In this document: piece by piece, positions 41,166-53,360 of the stretch | Position numbering within the stretch: the first letter of the stretch is position 1 | Layout: each line of letters opens with the position of its first letter | Source of the DNA: Platycnemis pennipes | Lineage: Eukaryota; Arthropoda; Insecta; Odonata; Platycnemididae | Direction: 5' to 3' | Length of the DNA: 64,000 bases | Assembly (NCBI GenBank): GCA_933228895.1 | Contig: OW121853.1 | Span: 121,974,133-122,038,132 of the forward strand | Program-made: the position numbers and the translations under genes | The notes under the pieces: generated by a model | Seen by the model: only the letters and a program-made list of their open reading frames with translations | Told to the model about the DNA's origin: nothing | Database searches by the model: none

Positions 41166-44100
41166 CCGACGTGATGTATGACCAAATATGTATGTCCAAT
41201 GTATGATATATGACCATATGTATGTCCAATGTATGACCAAGTATGATATATTTAAAAGGTTTAAACCCACATTCGGAATCATTTTTAGAGTATAGATTTA
41301 AGAAGAAACTTATTTAGAAATATGTGTTGTGTAAAGTATCCATAGTACCTCCAAGGTACTATACGTTGATCATAAGAAAATATTAGAGATGTATTGAAAG
41401 ACAAGCATTTTTTAAATATTTCCGCGTACCTATAGTGAAGGAGAATAACAGATAAGATACAGGTTACCGGTGAAATAATTAAATATAGTTGCACATGTTG
41501 TTACTATGATATATACTTGTCTTTCGTCCGTAACTGCACGAGACTTTACCTGTACAATGAATATTGTAATTTTTTGGCCATTATTTGACCATATATATTA
41601 TGCAAAAATCATACATTTTGGAGACATTTGCTCAATTTCCGACCCATATTATTTTTTAATTATCGTATTTTAAAATCGTAGGTAGTAGGTATACATTTCA
41701 TATAAAGACAATGCTTTTTAATTTGACTAACTTATAATAAAAATTCTAATAGAGGAATACCCATACATGAATTGAAGTTATTTTCCCTAAAAAGCAGCTT
41801 GTAAAGTTTCATTACAACGGCTTGGAATACTTTTATCACACCACCCTCTCACCAAGCACCAAGGGCACGAGAAATATTAGATTTATTTTTCATTTTAAAG
41901 CGGAATCTCCTTTGAGAGAGAGTAGGAATATGAGACGCCCCAGTAAGGTAGCGGGAAATTCTGGTGTGGGCATTGTGCTCAAAGTGTGTAGCGTGGGGAG
42001 AGAGAGAGAGAGGCTGGCATTCCATTCGCAGAACAAAGACGGCGCAATACCAGCACCGCGAGGCGCTCTCAATGACCCAAATTCTGGACGGGAGAACTGT
42101 CGCGGCCGCATCCGAATCGCGCCTCGTCGGACGAGACGAAGCGACGAAACAAGCGCGGGGCGCAACGCGGCCGGAAATCAACGCCAACATCCGATATTTT
42201 CAGGCTTTATCAAAAAAATGATCACAGACTGATTCTACGCAAAAGAGAGGCAAAATTACTTAAAGAAAAGGAACCAGTGCCACAAAAAAAGTCAAGGGGT
42301 TTCAGCACTTTGCCGGACTTAACCTCAAATGAATGGGCAGGCAGCAGCTTTTAGAAAGGCTAGGAAACTTACGCTATTTTAAACAAAAGCATTACATACA
42401 ATACTTTAAATCCGTTGTGAAACTCGCACATTCAAATGTCCATACTGCTTTATATTATCTAAGTAAGTTCGTAAGTAGGAGAACGGATTGAGAACAAATT
42501 CTATGTTTCATCATCGAAAACAAAATTGTTCCTCAAAGTTGCGCTTGGATATGAATTTCAGTGGATCTTTCTCAATATTAGCCCATTGAATATGATAACA
42601 AAACGTGCTTAATTTAGACTCATTCTATATAAATGCGGGATTTATCTTTAAAGGCTCAAGGCTCTTTTCTGGCCAAGAAGATATTACCCATGTTTGGCTC
42701 ATGTTCAGAACTATGATTGTGACAGCCTATGTTTTACTAGACTGTCCTTTAATCGGACCCTTTGCACTCGGATTTTTCAGCCTTGGTTCCAGTGGCCCAC
42801 TCAGAATTTTATTTATAAAGACCCCTAGATTTAAGGATGGGAACAGGTTGCAAAATGGAATTCAATACACCTCTTATGAAGGTGTTTATTTGACAAATTT
42901 GAATTTTGATGAGTACATACTAAGGAGCATATATTAATCTCTAAGTAGTGAGTCGAGTTCCACTAGGCACCCGAGTGGAAAAGGGGAAATAATGTATGGG
43001 GTATATTATTGGAGGTAATTCGAACATTACCATACATACTTTTTCATACGGAAAACGATTTTTCCCTTCACCTCCTTAAAATGTTACACCAAAGAGAAGA
43101 CCTTAGCCATATTACAAAAATGGCAAAAAAACGCTCAAATCGTGTTGTACTCGACGGTATTGATTGCTGCGTGGTGGAAACAATTCATTATAAATCAACA
43201 AATATTTAGTTTTTCCACAATATTGTGATACAAATGTGTACCTATGTGTTGATTAATAACCTCAAATCATGGTTGATAACAGCAAGTCGTGATTCAAATC
43301 GCAGAGGCTCGGGCTCGATTCATGGCAGCAACTATGATCGGGCATTGATTTTAATTCGATTTTACACTTATCGATTAGGCAACGCTTTCTTCTCCAACTT
43401 AGTAAAATCCCTAAACGCTAACAGATTTCTATCATTTCAACGAACGAGCATAAATTCCGACGTTTACATTTCTGTGACCATTTTACGTTGCATGGCTGCC
43501 TCCCAATCAATAATTGCCGAATAAGCTACAAAATACAAAAATAAACTCAATGCAAAAATTTCAATATTAACCCCTTAAACATGATACTAAATTGGAAAAC
43601 TCGAATGAAAGCGTAATAAAAAGTAAAAATAGCATGTATGGGAAGATATGCTTTACCCTTAATCGTCAGTTAACTTTTAAATCTTAAGGAAATACTGAAT
43701 TTAGCATAGATGCGTTCCGTCTTACCGAATTCATTTCCTCTGGCATGAATTTAAATTAGGGATGTCTACAAATCATAATTTACCTCTTGATGGGCTCCTT
43801 AAAAGTGTACTCCGTATACTCTGACGTTTATGAAAAATTGGAAATTAAGCAGACATTTTTTTTTATTTCGCAAAAAAATCATTTTCATGTGAAAACGCGG
43901 ATTTGATACCTTTGCTCACAGACATTCATGAAATCTTTATATACTATTTCAAATATATTTTAGAATACAATACACTGTAACGGTCATAGTTTCAAGGAGA
44001 TTAAGTCAATGTTTTAACTATTCAATGAAGCATTCTGAATTAGGGATATCATGATAGAATCTTAGGGAAAATACGTGAAGTAAGTTTGAGTCAAAACTCG

Positions 44101-44973
44101 CGCTACGGTTTCTAACCAACTCACGTAGAATTTCGACGGATTCCTTAAAATTGGTACACATACCTATGGTTATTATGAGAATAAACTAAAAGGCGATTGT
44201 TATCACATTAAGGATAGAAAGGGGAAAAAATAGAGCACGCATGAATGGACGAAACACAAAGAATGTAGAAAAAGTGATAAGATGCCACATACCAGCAGAA
44301 TAAAAGTTCCACTGCTTCGGAATTTAAATCAAGGATCTCGTTTAAGTCGAAATGAAAACATTTTTTGCTTAATAAGTGGACCAATAATCAAGGATGCTGG
44401 TCTACCGTCATAACTCTGAACATTTGATGTAACAACCTTTGTAGATAAGTCTTGGATGAGTAACAGAGAGAGCGGCTTCGCCCTACCTATACCAGGAAAA
44501 ATAAGAAATAATTCAAATCAAATCCACCTGACGTGCTACCATTACCACATCCAGGTGAAGAAATCAACTGCGAAATCGGCGGAGGTCTAAGTTACCCTTT
44601 TTCCCTGATAAGGCGAATATGTTTTCTCCCACCACGGGAAGAAGTAGACAGAAGCACATTTCCATCCTCCTTGGAGAAAATCGCTGCTTCAGATCTTAAA
44701 AATGCACAACTCAAGACACGTAACCCTTTATTCCCTCTCCTCTACGCCAGCCATTTTCTGGGAATTTAAGTTATCAAAATAATACAATGTCAAAAAAGTT
44801 TCGAAATACTTGTTTTCCGCCATACTCATAGAGATTCAGGCGATTCAGGCAAATCCCATTCTGCCACCAAGTGCATTTAGAGAAAGTGCTCTGCAACGCA
44901 AAATAATATTGAAGTACTCATATTGCATAACAGGAGATTATATCATAAAAAGACGGAATAAAATAAAGAGAGA

Positions 44974-45231
44974 TATATTATAAAAACGAGAAAAACACTT
45001 TTCAGTGTGCACTTTCAGCATTTCATTAAACTGAGATTTCGAAACTGTGAAAGCGCCATCTCCTCCCAACATCAAAGGGTTGAAATGTCAACGGTTACAG
45101 CGATGAAAGTGGCGCTGTATGGAATACTATTTTTATTTGGCTTTATTGAGGAAAGCAAAGAAATATTACCAAGAAGAATAAATTTGTTGCACAGTAATGG
45201 CTTTCATTTTAACGGTGCAATGACATTGTAG
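44974..45231 (+). CDS. Speculative small gene or first exon with TATA and Inr
   Basis: A TATA-like TATATTATAAAAA (44974-44986) lies about 30 bp upstream of TTCAGTG (45001-45007), which matches the arthropod initiator. Downstream, ATG at 45085 opens a 48-codon frame (to 45231) whose beginning, MSTVTAMKVALYGILFLFGF followed by IEESKE, looks like a cleavable signal sequence: a lysine, then a hydrophobic run. If real, it would be a secreted peptide or a first coding exon. No homologue is recognised and the combination can arise by chance in AT-rich DNA. Confidence 0.15.
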   Translation, partial: YIIKTRKTLFSVHFQHFIKLRFRNCESAISSQHQRVEMSTVTAMKVALYGILFLFGFIEESKEILPRRINLLHSNGFHFNGAMTL

Positions 45232-46130
45232 TACCAGGTTGCGATTGTGTATTTTTCCGAAGTTAATTAAGGTCAAAAATAAATTTAAGCCATAAATTGA
45301 AAGGATAGTTATTTAAAATTAATAAATTTATATTAATTGAAATTCACAATGCGTTTATAAACGTATTTAACCTATGGGTGTTTGATAATGGAATTTATGT
45401 GTTGAAACTATGGTCGGTCTTCCCTAAATACAGTTTTAGAATAGTATTTGGCTTACTTTTTATTATGAACATCGTATGTCCAACATTTCCTCAAATTCGG
45501 GGCTAATAAAGCTCATTAGAAATGGTAAACAGCTAATTTAGGTATTTTGTATTCATCTAAAAATTACATTAACGACTTAATATTAATGAGTTCATTAACG
45601 ATTAACTTAAACGACATTTACCTACAATATTTGGTACATATATAATTTTATTTTGTAATTTAATTTCAAACTTATTATCTAATCCCATGTGTAGTCTTAG
45701 CAATGTTGTCTACACCTATTTTCAACATATATGCATACCAATGTCATTATATCTGGTCCACAATTTCACACACTATTTATTTGAAAGAGTCGGAAACCCC
45801 ATATTCCCTGTATGCCTCTGAGGTTCCATACTCATTGTGTAAAAATGCATTCGCAACACTTTGAGAATTACATTCCATTCGAGGAATGATGATATAATGG
45901 AACTATTTTTGTATTCGAACTTTTAAGCGGCGCCACAACTGTCCGAGAGGTACATAGAGTGAAACGAATGCAAAAAGAGAAAAATAATAGACGGGCTGAA
46001 AGGTTAGCAGACAGAGTGATTACGCCGGGAATCAAGTTCTCGATTCAAAGGTGAATTAATAAAGTTGAGGTTAGTTCTATTAAAATAAGCAAAGCTAGCC
46101 ATGAACGACTTTGTCAACTACCTTCATTGA

Positions 46131-46434
46131 AGGAATTAACGTTCCCGTAAACCACCACAGGTAGGTCATCCGGGTCTGGTTTTAATTATCTTTTTCTCTG
46201 TGCTGTTTTTTCCTTCCCTTTGTTGAATGTTTTTTCGCCTGTGCGTGTGAGAGACTGAGAGGTTGTGAAGAGTGATTATTCCGTGACTGTCACTGGCGTG
46301 AAATAATTTCCCGTAAATAAACGTAGAAAGTGAGGAAGTTTCTCCCATTTTTGGGTTGAGTGTACCAGTCCTATGGCTGGTCATTTGAGAGGAATTAACC
46401 TCCCCGTAAACTACCACAGGTAGGCCATCCGGGT
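46131..46434. repeat. 45-bp direct repeats bracketing about 214 bp
   Basis: 46131-46175 and 46390-46434 match at about 41 of 45 positions (AGGAATTAAC, then CCCGTAAAC, ACCACAGGTAGG, CATCCGGGT). A partial third copy, CCCGTAAACTACCACAG, is found near 55640. The repeats could be ends of an unrecognised element. No TIR, tail or protein is visible between them. Confidence 0.7.
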
Positions 46435-47465
46435 TTAATATTACAGTTCATATTTTCATTTCTATTTTTGCCTTATATCTGGTGTGAGGAGCAAAAACTA
46501 TCACGGCCATTGCAGTTTTAATTGCCTTACTTTAACTACCTTAAGGCAAGCCTATTAAAGGGCATTAAGACATTCCCTGCTATAATTTATAATGCTAGAT
46601 GATGGACAAAGAATCCTATACTGTCAAGAGTATAAATATCTTGATGTAAAAATAAATCAAACCTGATTCCAATTCCCACTCTTAGTAATGCCAGATGTTA
46701 CTAAAGAAAGAATCCTTCAAAAAAGATAAGTAATATTGATTCTGAATAATATATGACAAAAAAGTATATCAAAATAAACAAATCAGAATATCTAACACAA
46801 TTATAAAAAGCATAATTGCATATGGTATTGAGATGCGGCATATTAAGAAGAATTGAGAAGAATGCGGCATATTAAGAAGAAAAAAAGAAAGAATCACGGA
46901 ATTGGATTACAGGAAGCGTGCGGCGGGGAGGCAAACGAGAGAAAAATATAGATCATAGAACAAGAAATATATTGGGGTCTCAGATACAACAGTCGATAAC
47001 ACAGCGATGCCATCAAGTTGAGCGTAAGACAAACGCGAGATTATCAAAACAAAGGTTTACATGAAACCCACAGGGGAGGAGAAAAAGAGGAGGACTCAGA
47101 ATGAAATGGAGAAAATGTAATCGGTATATTCAGAGAGACGGTTACAAGATTTGAGAATGGACGGTGGCTAGGAATCTGAAAACATCGTTAAAAAACAAAA
47201 TATACGCAAGAGGTTTCCTGTGCCAACGGGTCATCCTTGGCTTTCCGTCGGACTCACCCCACTCCGTTTGTCCCGTATTATCTCCTCCTCAACTCGTCTG
47301 AACCACTCCAACCCAATCTACTCCTTCAAAGAGAACAGCAGCCTACCTCATTTTTTTCAAGTCCATAGCGGTGCTGTCTGAAGATACGTGGGCTGATGGG
47401 CGCACGTGGATGGATCGAGGGTGGGGAGGCGACTTGTTTTCTCCCCTCCTCTCTCCCGCCTCCCT
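46435..47465. other. Purine-rich spacer, no gene seen
   Basis: Many GAAAGA/GAGAAA words, no long frame, no recognised repeat. Confidence 0.5.
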
Positions 47466-48644
47466 ACATCAACATCTACATAATACCCTACATGCCACCA
47501 TAAAGGTGTGTGGCAGTGGGTGAATTTTCAGTCTAAACTGCAATATTTAAAAAGATAAAAATCCCAAACTAAGCATGCAAAAACGTGCTGTTAGTTGGGA
47601 TACCTTCAAGTTCTTACACCAGCATGCAACTACCTATGCTATGGATTCAATCTCTCGTATTGGTCATATTTACCGTTATTCATATCCCTAAATGTACGAG
47701 GAAAAAAGGACATTTTGTATCTATCAGTTCGGCAATCAATTTCTCTAATTTTGTAATTATGGCCCAGTCTACCATAGTAAGTTTGGATTCGCAAAATATT
47801 TTTAACGTCATCACTTACAATATTATCTTGGAATTTATTTAGGAGATTAAGTCTAAATTTCAACCTGCGATCTGACTATGATCCCCATTTTAATTCATTT
47901 AATAGACTGGTTACGCTAATACAGTTATCGTGCCGTCCTTTTCCAAATCTTGCCGATCTTCGCTGCACGCGTTCAAGTTCGTAATTTAGACCGATTTCGT
48001 AGGCATCCCATACACTGGCAGCATATTCCAAATGAAGTCTAACAAGGAAAAGTAGCTGATTTCTCGTACATGATCATCGCATTTACTCAATACTCTTTTG
48101 ATGAATCCCAGTCTACGATTAGCTAGACCCTTTATTTCACGTATATGTTTACCCCAAGAAAGATCATGTGTCAGTCTTATGCCATGATATTTAATGGATT
48201 CAACGTTTGTTATTTCATTAGTACTTACTTTGTACGTGCTAGGAGGGGAACAATTCTTTTTTCAAAAAATCATTTCTGCACGTTTTTTAAAATTTAATTC
48301 TAACTGACACCATTGTAATACACTTGACATTGTATGACACCATTTTTCAATTGCTTGTAGGTCATCATTTAAATATTCTTTATCATTTGGGCATCAAATT
48401 TCCCTGTACACTACTGCGTCATCGGCAAATAGACGAAGCTTGCTTTTTGCCACCTTATTTATATCATTTATGTACAGAAGGAACAGGAGTGGGCCTATCA
48501 CACTACCTTGTGGGACACCTGAAGTGACTTCAATTGCCGGGGAGGTAACACCGTCCAGAACAACCCTTTGTACCCGATCATGAAGGAAATCATTTATCCA
48601 TGATATTATATAACTGTCTAACCCATAAGATTTCAGTTTCAGTC
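47466..48644 (-). mobile_element. CR1/Jockey-like LINE, family B, longest copy
   Basis: On the minus strand coding similarity begins at about 48640 with LKSYGLDSYIISWINDF, LHDRVQRVVLDGV and TSGVPQGSVIGPLLFLLYIN, then KLRLFADDAVVYREI, covering RT motifs through the FADD catalytic box. A stop follows YREI (about 48392). Further on, remnants of the thumb (SIKYHGIRLTHDLSWGKHIR) and of the HVREISYFSL, YGMPTKSV and VTSLLNELKW parts are broken by frameshifts, one from a short internal duplication near 48310-48345. The 3' UTR has the altered hairpin CCCACTGCCACACACCTTTATGG, and the tail is at 47466-47480. This copy shows the true sequence upstream of GVPQG, against which the 11617 junction can be read. 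Confidence 0.85.
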
Positions 48645-51480
48645 GCCTCCTCACCCCTCAGCTTCCGGAGGGATGCTGTGCAGGCGGCGGCCGCGATCTT
48701 TAACGGGATCGGACTCTGGGAGGACGGGACGGGCAGAACGGGTGGAGTGGGCGGGTTGGAGGGAGCGAGGGGGGAGAGAGAGAGTTTGTTTAGTGCTACG
48801 GACCACGGGCGGTCAACTCAATGAAAAAATAGTTTGACAAGATTTGGAGGTGAAACTCAAAACGTGACGTGTCGACACATAGCACATCTTAGAATGCCTA
48901 CCGTAACTAGCTGAGATTTTAAAGGCAATTTCAGCCATGGAGCACGCAGTTCCACATACAACCGCTAGATGGCAGAACTTGTACAGATTCATCATTCCTT
49001 CTTTACTATAATATATTCTTGATACTATTAAGTCCGTTAATTTTTTCGTTTTAATCAAGTTTTCGGCGTTAAGTACAGAAACCCTGAATGGGAAACAGTG
49101 CATGATTGATTAAATAAGGAAAAAGTCCAAGCTCAACTTGCTAATTTCGCAAACATACGGCTAATTACTAATTGAGAAGCCACACTTATCACTAAATTCT
49201 TGGCAGTTTGCACTAAGTTTACTATTCCAAGACCGTTCCACTTCATACACGAAGTAAATACTGCATTGTCTTCATCGATGGAAATTAAATATCGCCACCA
49301 GATGTATATGACAAGGCGCAAACTCTGAAAATAAATACGTGGACAGGAATTCATATTCAAAAGAAATAGAAATTTGTACCTTTTGTACAAGAAGAAGTTT
49401 ATTTGATTGGCAAAAATTACAAATACACCAGTGAACATCTATTGGTCAAATCACGATTTGACCAATCGTCATTTTTCAAGATAGAGGTAACAAAATATAA
49501 ATAAGCTATTTTTATTCAGTAACCCATCTGCAGCCTCCATTACAAAAACCTGCCTGTTATGTAAACGATTAATTGTCAGAAACAGAAATAATTTTTCATT
49601 AAGATCTGCACAAGTCCCACAAAATATCAATGATACAGCAAGTGACTCACTTACAACAGATTTGATTTAATAAAAAATGTTACCATAGCTAACAGTGAAT
49701 TCACATCAACTGCATGCTAGTTAATTCAACAACATAAAAGGCATTAAAATTAATATTTAACTGTAATAACATCTATTCCAATTAAACATGGAGGGGCACA
49801 GAATGGCTCAATGGCACAGAATTCTCAATTGACATAAAGGCATAATGATCCTTCATCAATGACAGTTTCATAACAATGGACATAAACAAATAAGTTACGT
49901 ATCTACACTACCAGGCCAATATGCCTTGAAACTACAGAAATTTGGATGAATTGCTATGAAATCCAGGAAAAATTTGCATTAAAATATATCAGGACCGAAG
50001 TTAATTAATGCCCTGAGCTTGCCATCATTTAGGATTAATAACACAGATGCACACACTAGCACAGGTGCACAAACTTCAGTGATGAGGTCCACATCACAAT
50101 GAAAACAGGTTAAACACAGCTTTGATAAAACTCAAGCATAAACTCATTTCTGCAGAGCAATCAGCTCTGACAAAACAATGTTTTGATTTGAGGACCATAC
50201 ATTTCCTAACCCCCGATAACTAATAAATTGTAATGAATCATAATTTTTAGCCTCGATAGGAATATCCCTTGAAGTTATTCAAACAGGCAACCCCACAAAA
50301 CAAGCCCATTTACAAACACCGTGTAGGATATAATCAATTAATACTAATAGCACATAAGTTTACAATACCAATACTGATACAAAAGTATACATTTTGAAAA
50401 AAAAGCTATTTCCCAGGTCATTATAGAGCAATTACGACATAACCAACCAAATAACTAAATCAGACAAGGATGGGAACTAAATTTTCCAAGGACATGTGAA
50501 ACCTTCAACGACAGGAGTTTGAATACATCGTCAAGGAGGTGAATCCTACCCTTAAAAAATGTTGTCTTGCAACGAGGTTCAGTAATAAAGAGTTTAAGAA
50601 CATAATTAATGTAATTTAAATGAGGATACTTAGGAAAATTTCTTTAACACAGTCCAGGTGAACTGTGGTTCGAACACACACCCCTAAGAGCTAAGGAAGT
50701 CACTCGGGTCATCAGAACGTTATTAATAGTAGTGTATTGCTCCCCAAATACAATTAAGTGCTTCACAAAAAAATACCTGGATAATACAATTGGAGGACGA
50801 AGGTAGAAAGCAGCAGACTTACACATTATGATGAGTGAAACATGCAAAACTTTTACGAACATGCGATGTACGTCGAAATGTTTCCTTGGCACTTACGACC
50901 AGCAAGAAGACATCAGGGACAATCCATTGCCTAGAAACTCGTGAGTGGCGAAGGAAAGCCAACCTATGTATGTCCACAAACACTTTACACAGACCACCTC
51001 CACAAAGCAACTAAGATCATTGCTATAATGTTGTTGTTTATGTCACTCGCCTTATTAACGTTAACCTTTAGCTGGCAAGTATTTACAAGGTCATGAGACA
51101 GTAGCGAGATTTAGTCGAAAAAACTTGGTCAAAATGACGGTTATTTGAAAGTTAACATTAGCTTTTCAGCACATCAGCAATCGCTTCCACACTTTCACTA
51201 TGCCAAACGGGGCATAAATCGTGCTAACTACGTTTAAACAAACTGACCATAACAAGATATGAATTCAGAATTAACAAAGCACACGTCGCATAAACATTCT
51301 TGATACACTTTCTCCTACAGTAAACGACAACAACACAATCAGGAACTAAAACACCACGAATAACACACAACCATCTTGCTCTGCGTGTTGACTAATGCGT
51401 TGCTACAAATTTGAATGCCAACGTTCGCTTCCCCGACCAATTACAGACGAGCTACAAAAAATGTAAAAAATAAAAAAAAA
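48645..51480. other. TE-poor spacer, possible non-coding transcript region
   Basis: Positions 48660-48790 are G-rich and end in a GA run. From 48840 to 51480 I recognise no element ends except a B-box-like GTGTTCGAACCAC on the minus strand at about 50669. The sequence is moderately AT-rich without long frames (82 codons at most). A perfect inverted CCAAT pair lies at 49441-49466. A CTCF-like CCGCTAGATGGCAG is at 48962-48975. On the minus strand an AATAAA (about 49513) and GTAAGT words (near 50817 and 50901) would suit a spliced transcript starting near 51.38 kb, but this is conjecture. Confidence 0.35.
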
Positions 51481-51559
51481 TAGTTCCGATTCCGGTAGAA
51501 AAAAAATATTTAAAAAATGAAAAAGTAGTTCCGACTTCCGGTAGGCGATTTAAGATGGC
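51371..51559. promoter_or_regulatory. Candidate divergent TATA-less promoter
   Basis: Two copies of TAGTTCCGAYTTCCGGTAG lie at 51481-51498 and 51526-51544 (the first is one base shorter). The second contains ACTTCCGG, the ETS-family consensus. AAGATGGC (51552-51559) is a YY1-type site overlapping an ATG in good context, a common arrangement at housekeeping genes. On the other strand CAAGATGG (51371-51378 as CCATCTTG) mirrors it, and a CCAAT box lies at 51437-51441. Together they suggest two transcripts leaving in opposite directions. No downstream coding exon confirms it. Confidence 0.3.
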
Positions 51560-51635
51560 TCAGAACGCAGTCAATGGTTTGCCCGGGAAGATGAACGGGG
51601 GTGCTACGGACTCAATGGCGAAAGGAATCGGATGA
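51555..51635 (+). CDS. Possible short upstream frame or first coding exon
   Basis: ATG at 51555 has A at -3 and G at +4 and opens 26 codons reading MAQNAVNGLPGKMNGGATDS followed by MAKGIG and a TGA at 51633-51635. The ATG overlaps a YY1-like site and follows ETS-like motifs. It is too short to identify. It could be a short ORF in a 5' leader, a first exon if a donor inside it is used, or chance. Sequence after the stop runs into a GA repeat. Confidence 0.2.
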   Translation: MAQNAVNGLPGKMNGGATDSMAKGIG

Positions 51636-52904
51636 CCCGGCCACTCGAGAAGGAACAGTGAGAGAGAGAGAGAGGTGGGAATAGAGTTCCCGCCTAGGTC
51701 ACCTTTCAGAGTGATAAAGAGAAAACCAATTTAGTTCACTACCCTACCTTAAGAGCTCACAGCAGCAAAATCTATTTGTCAATTGATTAAAACTTTCGCG
51801 GTCCATGTCTATAGTAATGTGGTTTTTTGGGGTTGCTCCACGTTTTCGTAGTTGTCCACCAACGTTTCCCCTCCGCCGCTGGAGGCCTCTTCAGGGTAGA
51901 ATGAAATCTATTTGTTACCTTAAATCTATTTGTTCGATGGCCTATTTCTATATATCCATCCTTTTTGCTCAATCAAATGATGTGGTACCGGAATAAAATC
52001 CTAGAATCTAGCGTCACCCCCAGAACACCTTTGGTTTGACTATTTTTTTAAGGCATATATCTTTCACTTCACTTTCACTTATATCTTTCCATTTCACCTA
52101 ACTTCATCCTAACCCTATTCCTAATTTAAACACAAACACGCACGCACCCGAGGACGAATTCGAATCCGGGAAGTTTGGGTATTCGGGCATGCGCGTTACC
52201 GACTAAACTAAAACGATCGACACATTCAATTTGAATTTCTCCTAGCGACCGTGATATAGTATTTGATCCTCGAAACACTGAAGATTTCCATTCAAGCCCT
52301 TCCGATGGCCACGTGACACAGGATGTACGTTCGAAGGAATTTTTAAGAACAAAATAGTAATGAACGCATGTCCTCTGTCATAACTCCCGCTTCTCCCATC
52401 CCTGCACTTCTGTCCCACGATCGCGGAATCCTGACCTCGCGAGGTTCCAAACCAAACCATGTCTCCTCTCGCGAGCACCGAGCCCTCCATCGCACCAACA
52501 ACACCAAAAAAACGAACGTCGCGCGCATTCCTTCTGCTGCTCCTCTCACACTTCCTGAAACAATTTTCCGATTTTATGGCCAATCGGGAGAAAATAACAT
52601 CCGGGGAGTCGAGAAAGCGCAGCATTTTATGAATCGGGAGCGTGTAATGCGCGTCCTGGTTCCGTGAACTGTGCGATTAAAGGGTCAGTGGATTCTCCGC
52701 AACTCGAGGGAAAGGCAATTATGAGTTGGCGAACGTATTGCCGGTTGGGAGGCCAATTTGCGATCTCCAAGGCAGTTATATGCCGGCGCACTTGAAAAGG
52801 GTATTAATTTTAGTTCGCGTCGGAAGCGGCCTCTGGGAGAAACAGTTAAACCTGCGCTCTCAGAATCCACAGACCCCACAAGGGTGCCCCTCCTCTCATG
52901 ACGT
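51636..52904. other. Spacer with a CpG-rich block (about 52370-52600)
   Basis: No gene recognised. Frames up to 127 codons overlap on opposite strands in the CpG-rich block. A SINE-like head at 52150-52212 is listed separately. Confidence 0.45.
52150..52212 (-). repeat. tRNA-like SINE head
   Basis: On the minus strand TAGTTTAGTCGG fits the RNA polymerase III A-box consensus at all 12 positions. GATTCGAATTC, about 35 bp further, fits the B box at 9 of 11. The spacing is tRNA-like, but the segment cannot fold into a full tRNA. A recognisable SINE body was not found. Confidence 0.45.
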
Positions 52905-52957
52905 TCACATGTGTTCATTACCCTGCAAGCCAAGTAAGGCGTAAGGCAGGGGGTACC
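52905..52957 (-). mobile_element. CR1/Jockey-like LINE tail fragment
   Basis: CCCTGCAAGCCAAGTAAGGC, then GGCAGGGGGTACC, is the inverse of the conserved 3' hairpin (GGTGGCTTGCAGGG on the other strand) with a changed loop. Only about 50 bp is kept, and the TGTAGA tail is not clear. Confidence 0.5.
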
Positions 52958-53169
52958 AATAGGTTACCGATCGTTAAAAATTGAAAGGTGTTGAAAAAGG
53001 ATCTGGAAGGGAATGAGATGAGAGGAAGATGTCTACCAGTGTTTTTAGTAGATAACGCTATCCTTTTGTTATCATGGGGAAAAGAATGCTTAACGCCGTG
53101 TCCGAACCCGCCAATTAGCTACCTAAATGCTCCCTTCGCAGGAAGGAAACTATCTTGTAGGGTGCCCGA

Positions 53170-53319
53170 ATTCTAAACTTCACAATTTAAAAAAAGATAA
53201 AAATAGCAAAGCGAAAATGCAAAAACATGCTGTTAGTTGGGTTAGCGTCAAGCCCTTATACCAACATGCAGCTACCAATGTTATCCATTGCTACACTCGT
53301 ATTAGATACATTTACCGTA
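53170..53319 (-). mobile_element. CR1/Jockey-like LINE, family B, internal 3' UTR fragment
   Basis: The fragment corresponds to the part of the family B 3' UTR from the ORF end (GATACATTTACCG) through CATGCTGTTAGTTGGG to AAAAAAGATAAAAATAGC. The hairpin and tail are missing. A short family A scrap (GACACTAACCATCTAGTTGCA, about 53330) follows. Confidence 0.7.
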
Positions 53320-53360
53320 GGTATATGTAGACACTAACCATCTAGTTGCAAGTGATTACT

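Larger units (their letters stand above)
40938..46130. other. Long AT-rich spacer, no convincing gene
   Basis: Frames of 60-136 codons occur (for example 41822-42232 in a CpG-rich block at 41990-42190, and 42605-42937) but none is recognisable. Positions 41168-41250 hold a local tandem repeat of GTATGTCCAATGTATGA. About 43260-43345 has a weak tRNA-like B box (GGGCTCGATTC). A possible core promoter and small frame near 44974-45231 are listed separately. Confidence 0.4.

Noticed and set aside
43260..43345. SINE head on the plus strand
   Set aside because: A single B-box-like word without A box, body or tail.
50644..51010. Minus-strand frames considered as a THAP-domain or P-element-like protein
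   Set aside because: The Cys-His spacing and the conserved proline and tryptophan of THAP domains are not present; the similarity was impressionistic.
48793..51611. 11-bp repeat GTGCTACGGAC at 48793 and 51601 as a target duplication of a 2.8-kb element
   Set aside because: Matches of 11 bp are expected by chance in 64 kb, and the supposed ends share no convincing TIR or tail.
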